Shown here: piece after piece, positions 8,804 to 17,805 of the stretch | Layout: each line of letters opens with the position of its first letter | Numbering within the stretch: position 1 is the stretch's first letter | Origin: Bacillota bacterium | Lineage (GTDB): Bacteria > Bacillota > Clostridia > Lachnospirales > Lachnospiraceae | Length of the DNA: 64,000 bases | Assembly: GCA_023399455.1 (NCBI GenBank) | Contig: JAEWPN010000093.1 | Coordinates: 1 to 64,000 of the forward strand | Direction: 5' to 3' | Notes under the pieces: generated by a model | What the model saw: only the letters and a program-made list of their open reading frames with translations | What the model was told of the DNA's origin: nothing | Database searches by the model: none | Made by a program: the position numbers and the translations under genes

Positions 8804-9613
8804 CTACAATTCCCGGTGCGCTTCCCTTACCGTTTCTGCAATTCTTTCTTTTTCTTCCTGCACAGTCTCAGACTTCTCTTCCTTTTTCTCGATATACAGC
8901 AGATATTCTATATTACCCTCCGGTCCCTTGACCGGCGAATATTGAAGTCCCAGAATGTGAAAACCCACAGACATTGCATAATCCATCACCTTCTCGATTA
9001 CCTCTTCGTGAATCTCCGGTTCCCTGACGACTCCTTTTTTCCCAACTTTCTCTTTGCCCGCTTCGAACTGGGGTTTTATCAGGCATACCATCCGTCCGTT
9101 CGTTTTTAGCAAATTCCTGGCAGGAATCAGTATCTTCGTCAGGGAGATGAAGGATACGTCCACCGATGCAAAATCGAGAATGTCCCCGATATCCTCCGGT
9201 TTCACATAGCGGAAGTTGGTCTTTTCCATGCACACTACCCGTTCGTCGTTTCTAAGCCTCCAATCCAGCTGTCCGTGGCCTACGTCTACAGAATATACCT
9301 TTACTGCGCCGTTTTGCAGCATACAGTCGGTAAAACCGCCCGTAGAAGCCCCAATATCCATGCAAATCATGCCCTCTAATGAAATATCGAAGGACTGAAT
9401 CGCCTTTTCCAGCTTCAGACCTCCTCTGCTCACATACTTGAGTGCACTACCTTTTACCTCGATAACCGATTTAGCCTCTTCGAAAGAGGTGCCGGCCTTG
9501 TCCTCTCTCTGCCCATTTACGAAGACATTTCCGGCCATAATGATCGCCTTCGCCTTTTCTCTGGACTGGGCATATCCTAATTTGACCAGAAGAACATCCA
9601 AACGTTCTTTCAT
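8804..9613 (-). CDS. tlyA: TlyA/YqxC-family RNA methyltransferase
   Basis: The 269-residue protein has an N-terminal S4 RNA-binding domain (residues about 1-60, with RLDVLLVKLGYAQSREKAK) and an FtsJ/RrmJ-type Rossmann methyltransferase domain (about 60-245). The SAM-binding loop is MDIGASTGGFTDCML. Family members methylate 2'-O positions of 16S and 23S rRNA; some lack proven activity, so the exact target is open. It lies 25 nt downstream of dxs and 5 nt upstream of nadK, in the same transcription unit. The highly charged Glu/Lys-rich C-terminal tail (about 245-269) is not part of the conserved fold. Confidence 0.9.
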   Translation of the reverse strand: MKERLDVLLVKLGYAQSREKAKAIIMAGNVFVNGQREDKAGTSFEEAKSVIEVKGSALKYVSRGGLKLEKAIQSFDISLEGMICMDIGASTGGFTDCMLQNGAVKVYSVDVGHGQLDWRLRNDERVVCMEKTNFRYVKPEDIGDILDFASVDVSFISLTKILIPARNLLKTNGRMVCLIKPQFEAGKEKVGKKGVVREPEIHEEVIEKVMDYAMSVGFHILGLQYSPVKGPEGNIEYLLYIEKKEEKSETVQEEKERIAETVREAHREL

Positions 9614-9638
9614 CCTTTGCCCTTCCTCATTCCATTAT

Positions 9639-11507
9639 TTACTTCAGCACTGCATATTCCGTAATGATACGTTTTACGACAGAATCTTCGTCTATACCGA
9701 TTTCCTGCCTCAAAAGATCCACATTGCCATGCTCCACATACTCATCTGGAATTGTCACCGTAAGCAGCGTCTTGCCAATTTCCTTCCGGTCCATGAATTC
9801 TCTGACCTTCTCTCCGAAGCCGCCGCTGGCAACATTCTCCTCCAGCGTTACAAAAAGCTTATGCCCCGTCGCCGCCTCTTCTATCAGTTCCTCATCGATA
9901 GGCTTTACAAATCTGGCATTAACCAAGGAACAGGAATATCCCTTCTCCTTTAATTCCTTCCTCACCTGTTCCGCCACCTTCACCATACTGCCTACCGCAA
10001 GAAGGCAGATATCCTCTTCTTCATAGATATATTCGCCCTTTCCGTATACGATAGGCGCCCGGTATTCCTTCAGGCCGTCATAGGCCTCTCCTCTCGGATA
10101 ACGCAAAGCAATAGGAGCTTCAAAGTCGACCGCGAACTTCATCATATCGGACAGCTCCCACTTATTCTTAGGAGCCATAATATGCATATTGGGTATGGAT
10201 GAAAGGTAGGACAGATCAAAAATCCCCTGATGTGTCTCTCCATCGCTTCCTACCAGTCCCGCCCTGTCGATAGCAAAAACTACCGGCAAATTCTGTATGC
10301 AGACATCGTGCAGTACCTGGTCGTAAGCCCTCTGCAAAAAGGAGGAATAAATAGCCACGATAGGCTTAAGCCCGCCCGCCGCCAAACCCGCCGCAAAGGT
10401 AACGGCATGCGCCTCGGCAATTCCCACGTCAAAAAAGCGGTCGGGGTACATATTTTTGAACCGTTTCAGTCCGGTTCCGTCAGGCATAGCGGCTGTAATC
10501 GCAACTACCTTTTCATCCCGCTGTCCCAGCTTTGTCATTACCGTAGAGAAAATATCCGTATAATTTGCCTTCGTCCGCGAACGAAGGGGAAGTCCCGTCT
10601 CCACATCGAAAGGCTCCGCTCCATGAAATCTCGCCGGATGCCGCTCCGCAGGCTTATATCCCTTTCCTTTCTCGGTAATCACATGAATCAGTACGGACTT
10701 CTTTATCTTCTTCGCTTCCTGAAATACGCGCACCATCTGGCCGATATTGTGTCCATCCACGGGGCCTAAATAAGTAATTCCCATGTCCTCAAAAAACATC
10801 CCCGGAATGACCAGCTGCTTGAAGCTGTTTTTTGCCCTTCGGATGAACTTCACCATCTGTTCTCCGTATTTAGGCATGTCTTTTAACGTATTATATACAC
10901 CATCTCTCAAATCCAGATAGCTTCCCGCAGTCCGAATGTTGTTCAGGTACTTAGACACTCCTCCAACATTTTCAGAAATTGACATGTTATTATCGTTTAA
11001 TATTATCATGAAATTGGTTTCCTGCCTGGCGGCGTTGTTCAGCGCCTCATAGGCCATTCCTCCCGTTAAGGAACCGTCCCCAATAACGGAAACCACAGTA
11101 TGTTTCTCACCGTTTAAGTCTCTGGCCTTTACCAACCCCAGTCCTGCCGATATGGAGGTAGAGCTGTGCCCCGTATCGAAACTGTCACAGTTACTCTCCT
11201 TGCGTTTGGGAAAACCGCTCATTCCGCCGTATTTGCGCAGGGTTTCAAAGCCGTCTCTTCTTCCGGTCAATAATTTATGGGTATAGGATTGATGACCTAC
11301 GTCCCATATGATCTTATCATCGGGAAGCTTTAACGCCAGATGCAGTGCCATAGTAAGCTCTACGGCTCCCAGATTGGAGCCCAGATGACCGCCCGTCACG
11401 CTTATCTTCTCTATAAGAAATTCCCTTATTTCCCCGGCTAGCGCCGGATAATCCTTTTCATCGATATTTTTAATATCATTAACTTTTTGAATATTGTCTA
11501 ACAGCAT
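9639..11507 (-). CDS. dxs: 1-deoxy-D-xylulose-5-phosphate synthase
   Basis: Dxs joins pyruvate and glyceraldehyde 3-phosphate to make DXP, the entry point of the MEP isoprenoid pathway and a precursor for thiamine and pyridoxal. The 622-residue length is normal. The thiamine diphosphate motif runs from GDGSLTGGMAYEALNNAA to a following NDNNMSIS (residues about 142-182). The transketolase pyrimidine-binding region includes FDVGIAEAHAVTFAAGLA with the conserved Glu. The start has GAGG about 7 nt upstream. Downstream of ispA by 13 nt, it works with dxr and ispG in this window. Confidence 0.96.
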   Translation of the reverse strand: MLLDNIQKVNDIKNIDEKDYPALAGEIREFLIEKISVTGGHLGSNLGAVELTMALHLALKLPDDKIIWDVGHQSYTHKLLTGRRDGFETLRKYGGMSGFPKRKESNCDSFDTGHSSTSISAGLGLVKARDLNGEKHTVVSVIGDGSLTGGMAYEALNNAARQETNFMIILNDNNMSISENVGGVSKYLNNIRTAGSYLDLRDGVYNTLKDMPKYGEQMVKFIRRAKNSFKQLVIPGMFFEDMGITYLGPVDGHNIGQMVRVFQEAKKIKKSVLIHVITEKGKGYKPAERHPARFHGAEPFDVETGLPLRSRTKANYTDIFSTVMTKLGQRDEKVVAITAAMPDGTGLKRFKNMYPDRFFDVGIAEAHAVTFAAGLAAGGLKPIVAIYSSFLQRAYDQVLHDVCIQNLPVVFAIDRAGLVGSDGETHQGIFDLSYLSSIPNMHIMAPKNKWELSDMMKFAVDFEAPIALRYPRGEAYDGLKEYRAPIVYGKGEYIYEEEDICLLAVGSMVKVAEQVRKELKEKGYSCSLVNARFVKPIDEELIEEAATGHKLFVTLEENVASGGFGEKVREFMDRKEIGKTLLTVTIPDEYVEHGNVDLLRQEIGIDEDSVVKRIITEYAVLK

Positions 11508-11520
11508 GTCTGCACCTCAT

Positions 11521-12423
11521 CTATTTTTCTCTGGTAATCAACTGTTTTATCAGAGCTTCCAAAAATTCATTTCTGTTATCAAAGGAACTTAAGATACCTG
11601 CGGCTTCCACCGAAAGACTTTCCACCTCCGCCTTCGCCCGTTCCATCCCCTTCAGCGCAACATATGTTGACTTATGATTCTTCTCATCGCTTCCAGTCTG
11701 CTTACCTAATACCTCAAGACTGCTCGTGATATCCAGAATATCATCCTGGATCTGAAATGCGATGCCTACGTTATAAGCACATGTTTCGATCTTAAAAAGC
11801 TCCTCGTCCGAGGCTCCGGCTAACGTTGCCCCTATCATCATCGCACTCTGAATAAGAGCCGCCGTCTTATATCCGTAAATGAACAGAAGCTGATCCTGTG
11901 TCACCTCACCACCCATATTCTCCGCTTCAATATCCGCAGTCTGCCCGCCGATCATTCCGTATATGCCTGCCTTGCCTGCCAAAATGGAAAGTGCCCTGTA
12001 CACCCTTTCCATCTCCTGCGCATTCTTCGTCCTTGAAAACGCTGAAACCGCCGTCTCAAAAGCGAAATTCAAAAGTGCGTCCCCCGCCAGCACCGCCATG
12101 CCCTCTCCATAAACAGCATGGGTCGTCTTCCTTCCTCTCCGGTACTCATCATCGTCCATACACGGCAAATCGTCGTGTACCAGGGAATAGGTATGTATCA
12201 TCTCCAGAGCAGCCATAAAAGGCTCCTCCAGGCCTTCTTCCCCATTGAACATTTTATAAGTTTCCTGTAAAAGCATAGGACGAAGTCTTTTTCCGCCGGC
12301 CAGGATACTATAGTTCATAGCCTCTATCACCGTCTTCTGATATCCCTTTTCTTCCGGCAGAAAGCGACGAACAATTTTTTCTATCTGACCGGTTTTCTGT
12401 GCCATCTCATCTTTAAAATTCAT
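11521..12423 (-). CDS. ispA: Polyprenyl synthetase (farnesyl diphosphate synthase type)
   Basis: IspA condenses isopentenyl diphosphate with allylic diphosphates to give C15 (or C10/C20) chains. The 300-residue protein has the first aspartate-rich motif in the family form DDLPCMDDDEYRRG (residues about 79-92) and the second as FQIQDDILD (about 218-226), with the lysine-rich GGKRLRPML substrate motif near residue 43. The ATG overlaps the 3' end of xseB by 11 nt. Position between xseB and dxs matches B. subtilis yqiD (ispA). Chain length cannot be settled by eye. Confidence 0.94.
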   Translation of the reverse strand: MNFKDEMAQKTGQIEKIVRRFLPEEKGYQKTVIEAMNYSILAGGKRLRPMLLQETYKMFNGEEGLEEPFMAALEMIHTYSLVHDDLPCMDDDEYRRGRKTTHAVYGEGMAVLAGDALLNFAFETAVSAFSRTKNAQEMERVYRALSILAGKAGIYGMIGGQTADIEAENMGGEVTQDQLLFIYGYKTAALIQSAMMIGATLAGASDEELFKIETCAYNVGIAFQIQDDILDITSSLEVLGKQTGSDEKNHKSTYVALKGMERAKAEVESLSVEAAGILSSFDNRNEFLEALIKQLITREK

Positions 12424-12628
12424 TCACTTCACCATCTTCATTTATCTGAAGAACCTTTTTTTCCACTTTGTCAATCTTGTCGTTGCAGTATTTCAGTATG
12501 TTCATCCCTTCCTTATACACGAAGAAGGAGTCCTCCAATGAGATATCTTCAGATTCCAGCTTAGCCACGGCTTCCTCCAGCTCGGAAAATGCTTCCTCTA
12601 ATGTCAGTTCTTTTTTTTCTTCTCCCAT
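12413..12628 (-). CDS. xseB: Exodeoxyribonuclease VII small subunit
   Basis: The 71-residue, strongly acidic helical protein has the family pattern LTLEEAFSELEEAVAKLES, a conserved run of Glu/Leu heptads, followed by DISLEDSF and a K/E-rich tail. XseB binds XseA to form exonuclease VII, which degrades single-stranded DNA. It overlaps xseA by 25 nt at its start and ispA by 11 nt at its end, so expression is tightly coupled. Confidence 0.93.
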   Translation of the reverse strand: MGEEKKELTLEEAFSELEEAVAKLESEDISLEDSFFVYKEGMNILKYCNDKIDKVEKKVLQINEDGEVNEF

Positions 12629-13827
12629 ACAACACTCTCCTTATCTACTGCTTTCGCTTTGATCAGTCCGTTTTTCACGTGGACATGCAGCATATCGCCA
12701 ATTTCCACGCTGTGAATATCCGTCACAGTTCTGCCTGTTTCATCTGAAACGTAGGAAAATCCCTGATTCAGCTTGTCCAAGGGCGACAGCCCCTTCAGTC
12801 TCTCTATATAGACCTCCAGTCTATGCCTCTTTTTGGATACTTTACCGCGCATAGCTTCTTCCAGCCGCTCCTCCAGCTTAAGTGCGAGAGTTCGTTTTTC
12901 CCGAATCTGCCCTGCGGGACTCAAGTATCTCAATTTTATTTTTAAATTGTCCAGCCTGCCCTTGTATAAGTTAAGCCTATTCCTAAGCAGGCGCTTCAAT
13001 GTATAATCATAATCTCTAAGTGTTTCTTCATATTTCCTATATTCATATACTGCCAGCTCCGCTGCCGCAGAAGGCGTTGGCGCACGCAAATCCGCCACGT
13101 AATCTGCAATCGTCGTATCCGTCTCGTGGCCTACCGCAGAAATGACCGGCACACTGCAGTCGAAAATCGCCTGTGCCACCGTCTCTTCGTTGAATGCCCA
13201 TAAATCTTCTATGGAGCCTCCTCCGCGTCCTGCGATAATCACATCCACACCATAGTGCTCAAGCGTCCTTATTCCCTTCACTATGGAGGAAGCAGCCTGT
13301 TCTCCTTGTACGATTGCGGGATATACCACAATCTGCACGTATGGATTTCGTCTGGATGCGATGTTGATTATGTCTCTTACCGCAGCTCCGGTAGATGCCG
13401 TAACCACTCCCAACATTTTTATATATTTAGGAATCGGCTGCTTATAAGAGCTATCGAACATCCCTCTTTCTTCCAACTCCCTTTTTAACCTCTCAAATCT
13501 TTCGTACAAAAGCCCTGCGCCGTCCAATACGATCTGTTTGGCATAAAGCTGATACTTTCCGTCCCTTTCGTATATATCTATCGTTCCGCCGGCAACTACC
13601 GACTGTCCTTCCTGCATCCGAAAAGCAAGACCGGAACGGTTTCCTGCAAACATAACACAGGAAATCGTTCCTTTCTCATCCTTTAACGTAAAATAAATAT
13701 GCCTCGAAGAATGATATTTGCAATTGCTCACTTCGCCTCTGACGAATACCGATTGCAGCATAAAATCCTGCGTAAACATATTTTTAATATATGAATTTAT
13801 TTGTGCTACAGTATACACATTCTGCAT
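12604..13827 (-). CDS. xseA: Exodeoxyribonuclease VII large subunit
   Basis: The 407-residue protein has an N-terminal OB fold (residues about 5-100: VYTVAQINSYIKNMF, then VRGEVSNCK and HIYFTLKDEKGTISCVMF), the catalytic core around GVVTASTGAAVRDI and IIAGRGGGSIEDLWAFNEE (about 140-220), and a coiled-coil C-terminal half that binds XseB. The motif SAVGHETDTTIADYVADLRAPTPSAAAE is intact. Length is normal. It is 11 nt from nusB and overlaps xseB. Confidence 0.95.
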   Translation of the reverse strand: MQNVYTVAQINSYIKNMFTQDFMLQSVFVRGEVSNCKYHSSRHIYFTLKDEKGTISCVMFAGNRSGLAFRMQEGQSVVAGGTIDIYERDGKYQLYAKQIVLDGAGLLYERFERLKRELEERGMFDSSYKQPIPKYIKMLGVVTASTGAAVRDIINIASRRNPYVQIVVYPAIVQGEQAASSIVKGIRTLEHYGVDVIIAGRGGGSIEDLWAFNEETVAQAIFDCSVPVISAVGHETDTTIADYVADLRAPTPSAAAELAVYEYRKYEETLRDYDYTLKRLLRNRLNLYKGRLDNLKIKLRYLSPAGQIREKRTLALKLEERLEEAMRGKVSKKRHRLEVYIERLKGLSPLDKLNQGFSYVSDETGRTVTDIHSVEIGDMLHVHVKNGLIKAKAVDKESVVWEKKKKN

Positions 13828-13838
13828 AACTATCCCGC

Positions 13839-14234
13839 CTAAGCAAATTTAGCAAGTACTCCGTTAATAAATCCGGGAGAATTATCCTGCCCAAACTTTT
13901 TTGCCAATTCTACAGCTTCATTGATCGCCACTCCCGTAGGAATTTCGTCATCATATTTTATTTCATAAACAGCAAGACGAATAAGAGTCAGATCTACCTT
14001 CCCCATACGGGAAGTATCCCACCCTTTCGTTTCTTTATTAATCATCTCGTCAATGATGTCAAGCCTGGAAACAATATCTTCATACTTCTTCAAAATATAG
14101 CGTTCGCTTTCTTCATCCGCCGTATTCTCATCTTCAAAAAACAGCTTTTCCTGCTCCGGCATATCCTCTCTCGCATTGAATTCGACGCGAAAGAGCAACT
14201 TGAAAATCTGTTCCCGCAGTTCTCTTCTTCCCAT
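13839..14234 (-). CDS. nusB: Transcription antitermination factor NusB
   Basis: NusB binds boxA RNA with S10 to antiterminate rRNA transcription. The 131-residue all-helical protein has the typical start ([17 protein letters not shown]) and the C-terminal family signature [21 protein letters not shown], ending in a conserved [12 protein letters not shown]. The Asp23-family gene ends 13 nt upstream and xseA begins 11 nt downstream, as in B. subtilis yqhY-nusB. Confidence 0.95.
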   Translation of the reverse strand: MGRRELREQIFKLLFRVEFNAREDMPEQEKLFFEDENTADEESERYILKKYEDIVSRLDIIDEMINKETKGWDTSRMGKVDLTLIRLAVYEIKYDDEIPTGVAINEAVELAKKFGQDNSPGFINGVLAKFA

Positions 14235-14247
14235 GGGTATACTCTTC

Positions 14248-14634
14248 CTATCTGTCTTTTTGCATATTCACGCCTGCGATGCGGATGTTCACGCTGGATA
14301 CCTCGAGTCCTGTCATATTTTCAATGGCATTCTTCACCTTCTCCTGAACCTTACGGCTGGTTACGGGAATATTGAATCCGTATTCCATGATAAGCGCCAA
14401 ATCGACTTCTACAACCTTATCAAGAACATCGACCTTTACACCCTTCTTCATATTTTTCACGCCGACCATGCTCATCAGCTCGTTGGTCGCATTTCCCGCC
14501 ATAGACGCAACACCTTCTACCTCCGTCGCCGCGATTCCTGCTATCATGGCAACCACATCGTCCGCTATTTTAACTGCCCCGGTGCTTTCATCATCCTGTA
14601 ATACATACGTGCTTCTATCTAATTCCTTTTCCAT
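14248..14634 (-). CDS. Asp23/Gls24-family envelope stress protein (YqhY-like)
   Basis: The 128-residue protein carries the Asp23/Gls24 (DUF322) domain: [19 protein letters not shown] near residue 27, and [23 protein letters not shown] in the middle. It is upstream of nusB as in B. subtilis yqhY, whose product has been linked to control of fatty acid synthesis; a role near the membrane is assumed, not shown. The start has a GGAGG 7-8 nt upstream. A 126-nt gap with no clear promoter or terminator separates it from the lipoprotein gene. Confidence 0.9.
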   Translation of the reverse strand: MEKELDRSTYVLQDDESTGAVKIADDVVAMIAGIAATEVEGVASMAGNATNELMSMVGVKNMKKGVKVDVLDKVVEVDLALIMEYGFNIPVTSRKVQEKVKNAIENMTGLEVSSVNIRIAGVNMQKDR

Positions 14635-14760
14635 TTAAACGACCTCCATTCAGTGCGAAACTTAATTCTGATTAAATATATCTATTTGTATAATATACCA
14701 AAATTTACGACTTTTGCATAGACCCTTCTTTCGCGGCAAACGGGTATAACCGCAAGCTTT

Positions 14761-16044
14761 TTACAGCCAAAAGCTTAGGCTTAGCTGTTCCTTGTTGTCT
14801 GCATAGGCGATAACTCCGTCCGGGCTGTCCAGATATTCGAAAATCTCCTGCTCTTCGATCAACGCATCCTCCATCTCCTCGTACACTGTCTTGTCGCTGC
14901 ACTTTAACGTGACGTAGGTACTCCCCTCTTCGTATTCTTTTATGAAGAGCTCTTTTAGCTTGTCCCTATCCACGGAAGAAAAATACGCCCCTTCCCGCAC
15001 ATAATAATTCGCAAGCATGGAATTGCATTCCGGCAGGGCTACCACATTTTCTATGGTATGTGTTTTGCTTAACTGTTCGGTGGTAACGCACAGGTAGTCG
15101 TAATTGATAGTCGGCAGATGCTCTTTCTCATATCCCGCGTCACCCTGTGCCTCCTCCATCTGATAAGAGGCATCCCCCCACGTAGGGTCTACATAATAAT
15201 AATTTCCGTCTATCATTACCAGATTCCATGCATGGCCTTCCCCGTCGGAGACCCTTCCGATTACCAACGTAGAAAAAATATCCAGACGCCCAAGCAGATA
15301 TTGCATAGCCTTCGCATAACCCTGACACACCGACTCTCCGTATAAAAAGACGGAACAGATATTCTGATTATCGGCAGCCTGCGAATTATATTCAGTGGCA
15401 CCTATGATATATTCATAAATATACTTCACTTTTTCGTATTCATCCGAATCTGCTGGAAGTCCCGCCAGACATTTCTCCGCATAAGCATCGATGAGTTTCT
15501 GTCTGCGCTTCGCCTCTTCCTCATCGATGTGATAGGTCCCGGTAAACGTAATCTTTTTCAATTCCTCGCCCAGTGTATATTTGGTAAAGGTATACCCATC
15601 TACATAGAAAATTTCAGGATGGTCGTTTAAGACACACTGAAAAACTTTATCTATGCTGCCCGTATCCATGCTGGAAATGAGCACATCCTCTCCCCGACCC
15701 GAAAGCACCTGAAATATTTCCGTATAAATAATTTGCTCTTCTTCGGTAAGCCTTTCGAAATTGTAATTTCCTTTTTGTGCGGCAATAAGCCCCGGCATTT
15801 CTTCTTCCGTAAGGCCAAGCGCAGCCCGGACAGCATTATCGTCCTTCTCCGACTCCCCTAAGGTCTGAGGGGCCTTTGAGCTTTCCTCATTTGTCTCTTC
15901 CCCGCGTGTTTTGTACTCATTTTCTTCCGCATTTTTTTCTTCAGCCGTCGTTACGGGCGCTTTTTCTGGCGATTTCACTTCCGGAGCGCATCCCATGAGC
16001 AGAAGAAATACTAGTAAAAAGGCAATCCGATTCTTTTTCATCAT
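14761..16044 (-). CDS. Lipoprotein with a transglutaminase-like domain
   Basis: A signal peptide with lipobox LLMGC (lipidated Cys19) is followed by an acidic, low-complexity linker to about residue 75, then a helical region and a transglutaminase-like papain-fold domain (about 200-300). The putative triad is Cys in GESVCQGYA, His in GEGHAWN and Asp in YYVDPTWGD. Such extracellular proteins may be proteases, cross-linkers or peptidoglycan-associated; the substrate is unknown. The ATG follows the prfC stop codon directly with no clear ribosome binding site, so it is probably translationally coupled to prfC, an unusual partner for a surface protein. Confidence 0.8.
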   Translation of the reverse strand: MMKKNRIAFLLVFLLLMGCAPEVKSPEKAPVTTAEEKNAEENEYKTRGEETNEESSKAPQTLGESEKDDNAVRAALGLTEEEMPGLIAAQKGNYNFERLTEEEQIIYTEIFQVLSGRGEDVLISSMDTGSIDKVFQCVLNDHPEIFYVDGYTFTKYTLGEELKKITFTGTYHIDEEEAKRRQKLIDAYAEKCLAGLPADSDEYEKVKYIYEYIIGATEYNSQAADNQNICSVFLYGESVCQGYAKAMQYLLGRLDIFSTLVIGRVSDGEGHAWNLVMIDGNYYYVDPTWGDASYQMEEAQGDAGYEKEHLPTINYDYLCVTTEQLSKTHTIENVVALPECNSMLANYYVREGAYFSSVDRDKLKELFIKEYEEGSTYVTLKCSDKTVYEEMEDALIEEQEIFEYLDSPDGVIAYADNKEQLSLSFWL

Positions 16045-17637
16045 TTAATCACGTCCAAATTCAGATAATATTAATCCTTCATTTCTGTCGAGTGTCATAC
16101 CGATACTCCATTGATTGATAAAGAGAAGCAAGGGATTCCCCTTCATATCCTTCACCTTTTTCATATCGGAAGTTCCCGTCAGCTTTACCATATCGATATC
16201 TTTATTCTCTACCCAGCGAATGTATTCATAGGGAAGATTCTCAAGCCTTATTTCCACATTATATTCTTTTTCCAACCGGTATTTTAAGACCTCGAACTGC
16301 AGTACTCCTACCACGCCTACTATGATTTCCTCCATACCGGTATTAAATTCCTGAAAAATCTGAATTGCGCCTTCCTGCGCAATCTGTGTAATCCCTTTTA
16401 CGAACTGCTTACGCTTCATCGTATCCATCTGGCGTACCCTCGCGAAATGCTCCGGTGCAAAGGTAGGTATTCCTTCATACTGAAATTGTTCCTTAGGCAT
16501 GCAGAGTGTATCTCCAATGGAGAAAATTCCCGGATCGAACACTCCGATAATATCTCCGGCATATGCCTCATCCAATATCTTCCTCTCGCTTGCCATGATC
16601 TGCTGAGGCTGAGACAGGCGCATGATCTTCCCGCCCTGAATATGCTTCACTTCCATGCTTGCTTCGTATTTCCCGGAGCAGATTCTCATGAATGCGATTC
16701 TGTCCCGATGGGCCTTATTCATATTTGCCTGAATCTTGAATACAAATGCGGAAAAGTCGTTCTCCACCGGATGTATCAATCCTATATCCGCCTTTCTCGG
16801 AAGCGGTGTAGTCGTCATCTTAAGGAAATACTGCAAAAATATCTCCACACCGAAGTTCGTCAAGGCGGAGCCAAAAAATACAGGAGTCAATTCACCGGCC
16901 TGCACTACCTCCAGGTCGAACTGCGCACTGGCTCCGTCTAAAAGCTCGACTTCCTCTAAAAACTGCCCCTTCAAGTCCCCTCCTATATACTTGGAAAGCT
17001 CGTCCTCTTTCTCAATAGGGATTACAGTAATCTCCCCTTCCTTCGTCCCTTTTTGCGTATCCGCATACATGACTACGTTTTTTTCTCCTCTGTCATAAAC
17101 ACCTTTAAAGTTCTTGCCGGAGCCTATCGGCCAATTGATCGGACATGTGGCGATACCAAGCTCCCGCTCTATTTCATCCAAAAGTTCAAACATATCACCG
17201 GCGTCCCTGTCCATCTTATTAATAAAGGTAAAGATGGGAATTTTCCGCATGACACATACCTTAAAAAGCTTTCTCGTCTGAGCTTCTACACCCTTGGAAG
17301 CGTCGATGACCATAACTGCGGAATCCGCCGCCATCAGGGTACGATAAGTGTCCTCGGAAAAATCCTGATGTCCCGGGGTATCCAATATATTAATACAATA
17401 ACCATCATATCCAAATTGCAGAACGCTGGAAGTAACGGAAATACCTCTCTCCTTTTCTATCTCCATCCAGTCGGAAACCGCATGCCTCGCGGTAGCCTTT
17501 CCCTTTACGCTTCCGGCCAGATTGATTGCTCCTCCATAGAGCAGAAATTTCTCCGTCAAAGTGGTTTTTCCCGCATCGGGATGCGAAATAATCGCAAAAG
17601 TCCTCCGCTTGTTTATTTCCTCTGCATAGTTGCTCAC
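16045..17637 (-). CDS. prfC: Peptide chain release factor 3
   Basis: RF3 is the GTPase that recycles RF1 and RF2 from the ribosome. The 530-residue protein has the G1 motif HPDAGKTT, the G3 DTPGHQDF, the G4 NKMDRDA and the RF3-specific C-terminal domain (QFEVLKYRLEKEYNVEI). The GTG at 17637 is chosen because an AGGAGG lies 8 nt upstream (17646-17651) and the conserved part starts there. A longer in-frame reading to 17706 would translate into the inserted MITE-like element and is not supported. The original deoB-prfC spacing was probably about 26 nt before that insertion. Confidence 0.93.
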   Translation of the reverse strand: MSNYAEEINKRRTFAIISHPDAGKTTLTEKFLLYGGAINLAGSVKGKATARHAVSDWMEIEKERGISVTSSVLQFGYDGYCINILDTPGHQDFSEDTYRTLMAADSAVMVIDASKGVEAQTRKLFKVCVMRKIPIFTFINKMDRDAGDMFELLDEIERELGIATCPINWPIGSGKNFKGVYDRGEKNVVMYADTQKGTKEGEITVIPIEKEDELSKYIGGDLKGQFLEEVELLDGASAQFDLEVVQAGELTPVFFGSALTNFGVEIFLQYFLKMTTTPLPRKADIGLIHPVENDFSAFVFKIQANMNKAHRDRIAFMRICSGKYEASMEVKHIQGGKIMRLSQPQQIMASERKILDEAYAGDIIGVFDPGIFSIGDTLCMPKEQFQYEGIPTFAPEHFARVRQMDTMKRKQFVKGITQIAQEGAIQIFQEFNTGMEEIIVGVVGVLQFEVLKYRLEKEYNVEIRLENLPYEYIRWVENKDIDMVKLTGTSDMKKVKDMKGNPLLLFINQWSIGMTLDRNEGLILSEFGRD

Positions 17638-17656
17638 ATTTTTATCCTCCTGTTTC

Positions 17657-17805
17657 TCTTTTACGTTACTGTTCACTCCGTTCACAGCAACGCATGATTT
17701 CTGCATTTAAATTCGCTCTGCGAAGCAGAAATCATCTCTTGAGTCACGTTCTTACGCAGCTTAACAGCAAGTGTTAAGCTACTGTGTGAACAGTAACTCT
17801 TTTAC
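17657..17805. mobile_element. MITE-like element (133 bp) with 8-bp target-site duplication
   Basis: Terminal inverted repeats GTTACTGTTCAC (17665-17676) and GTGAACAGTAAC (17786-17797) bound a 133-bp non-coding segment. The 8-bp sequence TCTTTTAC occurs directly outside both ends (17657-17664 and 17798-17805), as expected of a target-site duplication. Inside are two more inverted repeats, TGATTTCTGC/GCAGAAATCA and AGCTTAACA/TGTTAAGCT (17758-17780), so the transcript would fold strongly. There is no room for a transposase; it would need one in trans. The right duplicate contains the deoB stop codon, so the element sits exactly in the deoB-prfC junction. Confidence 0.8.
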
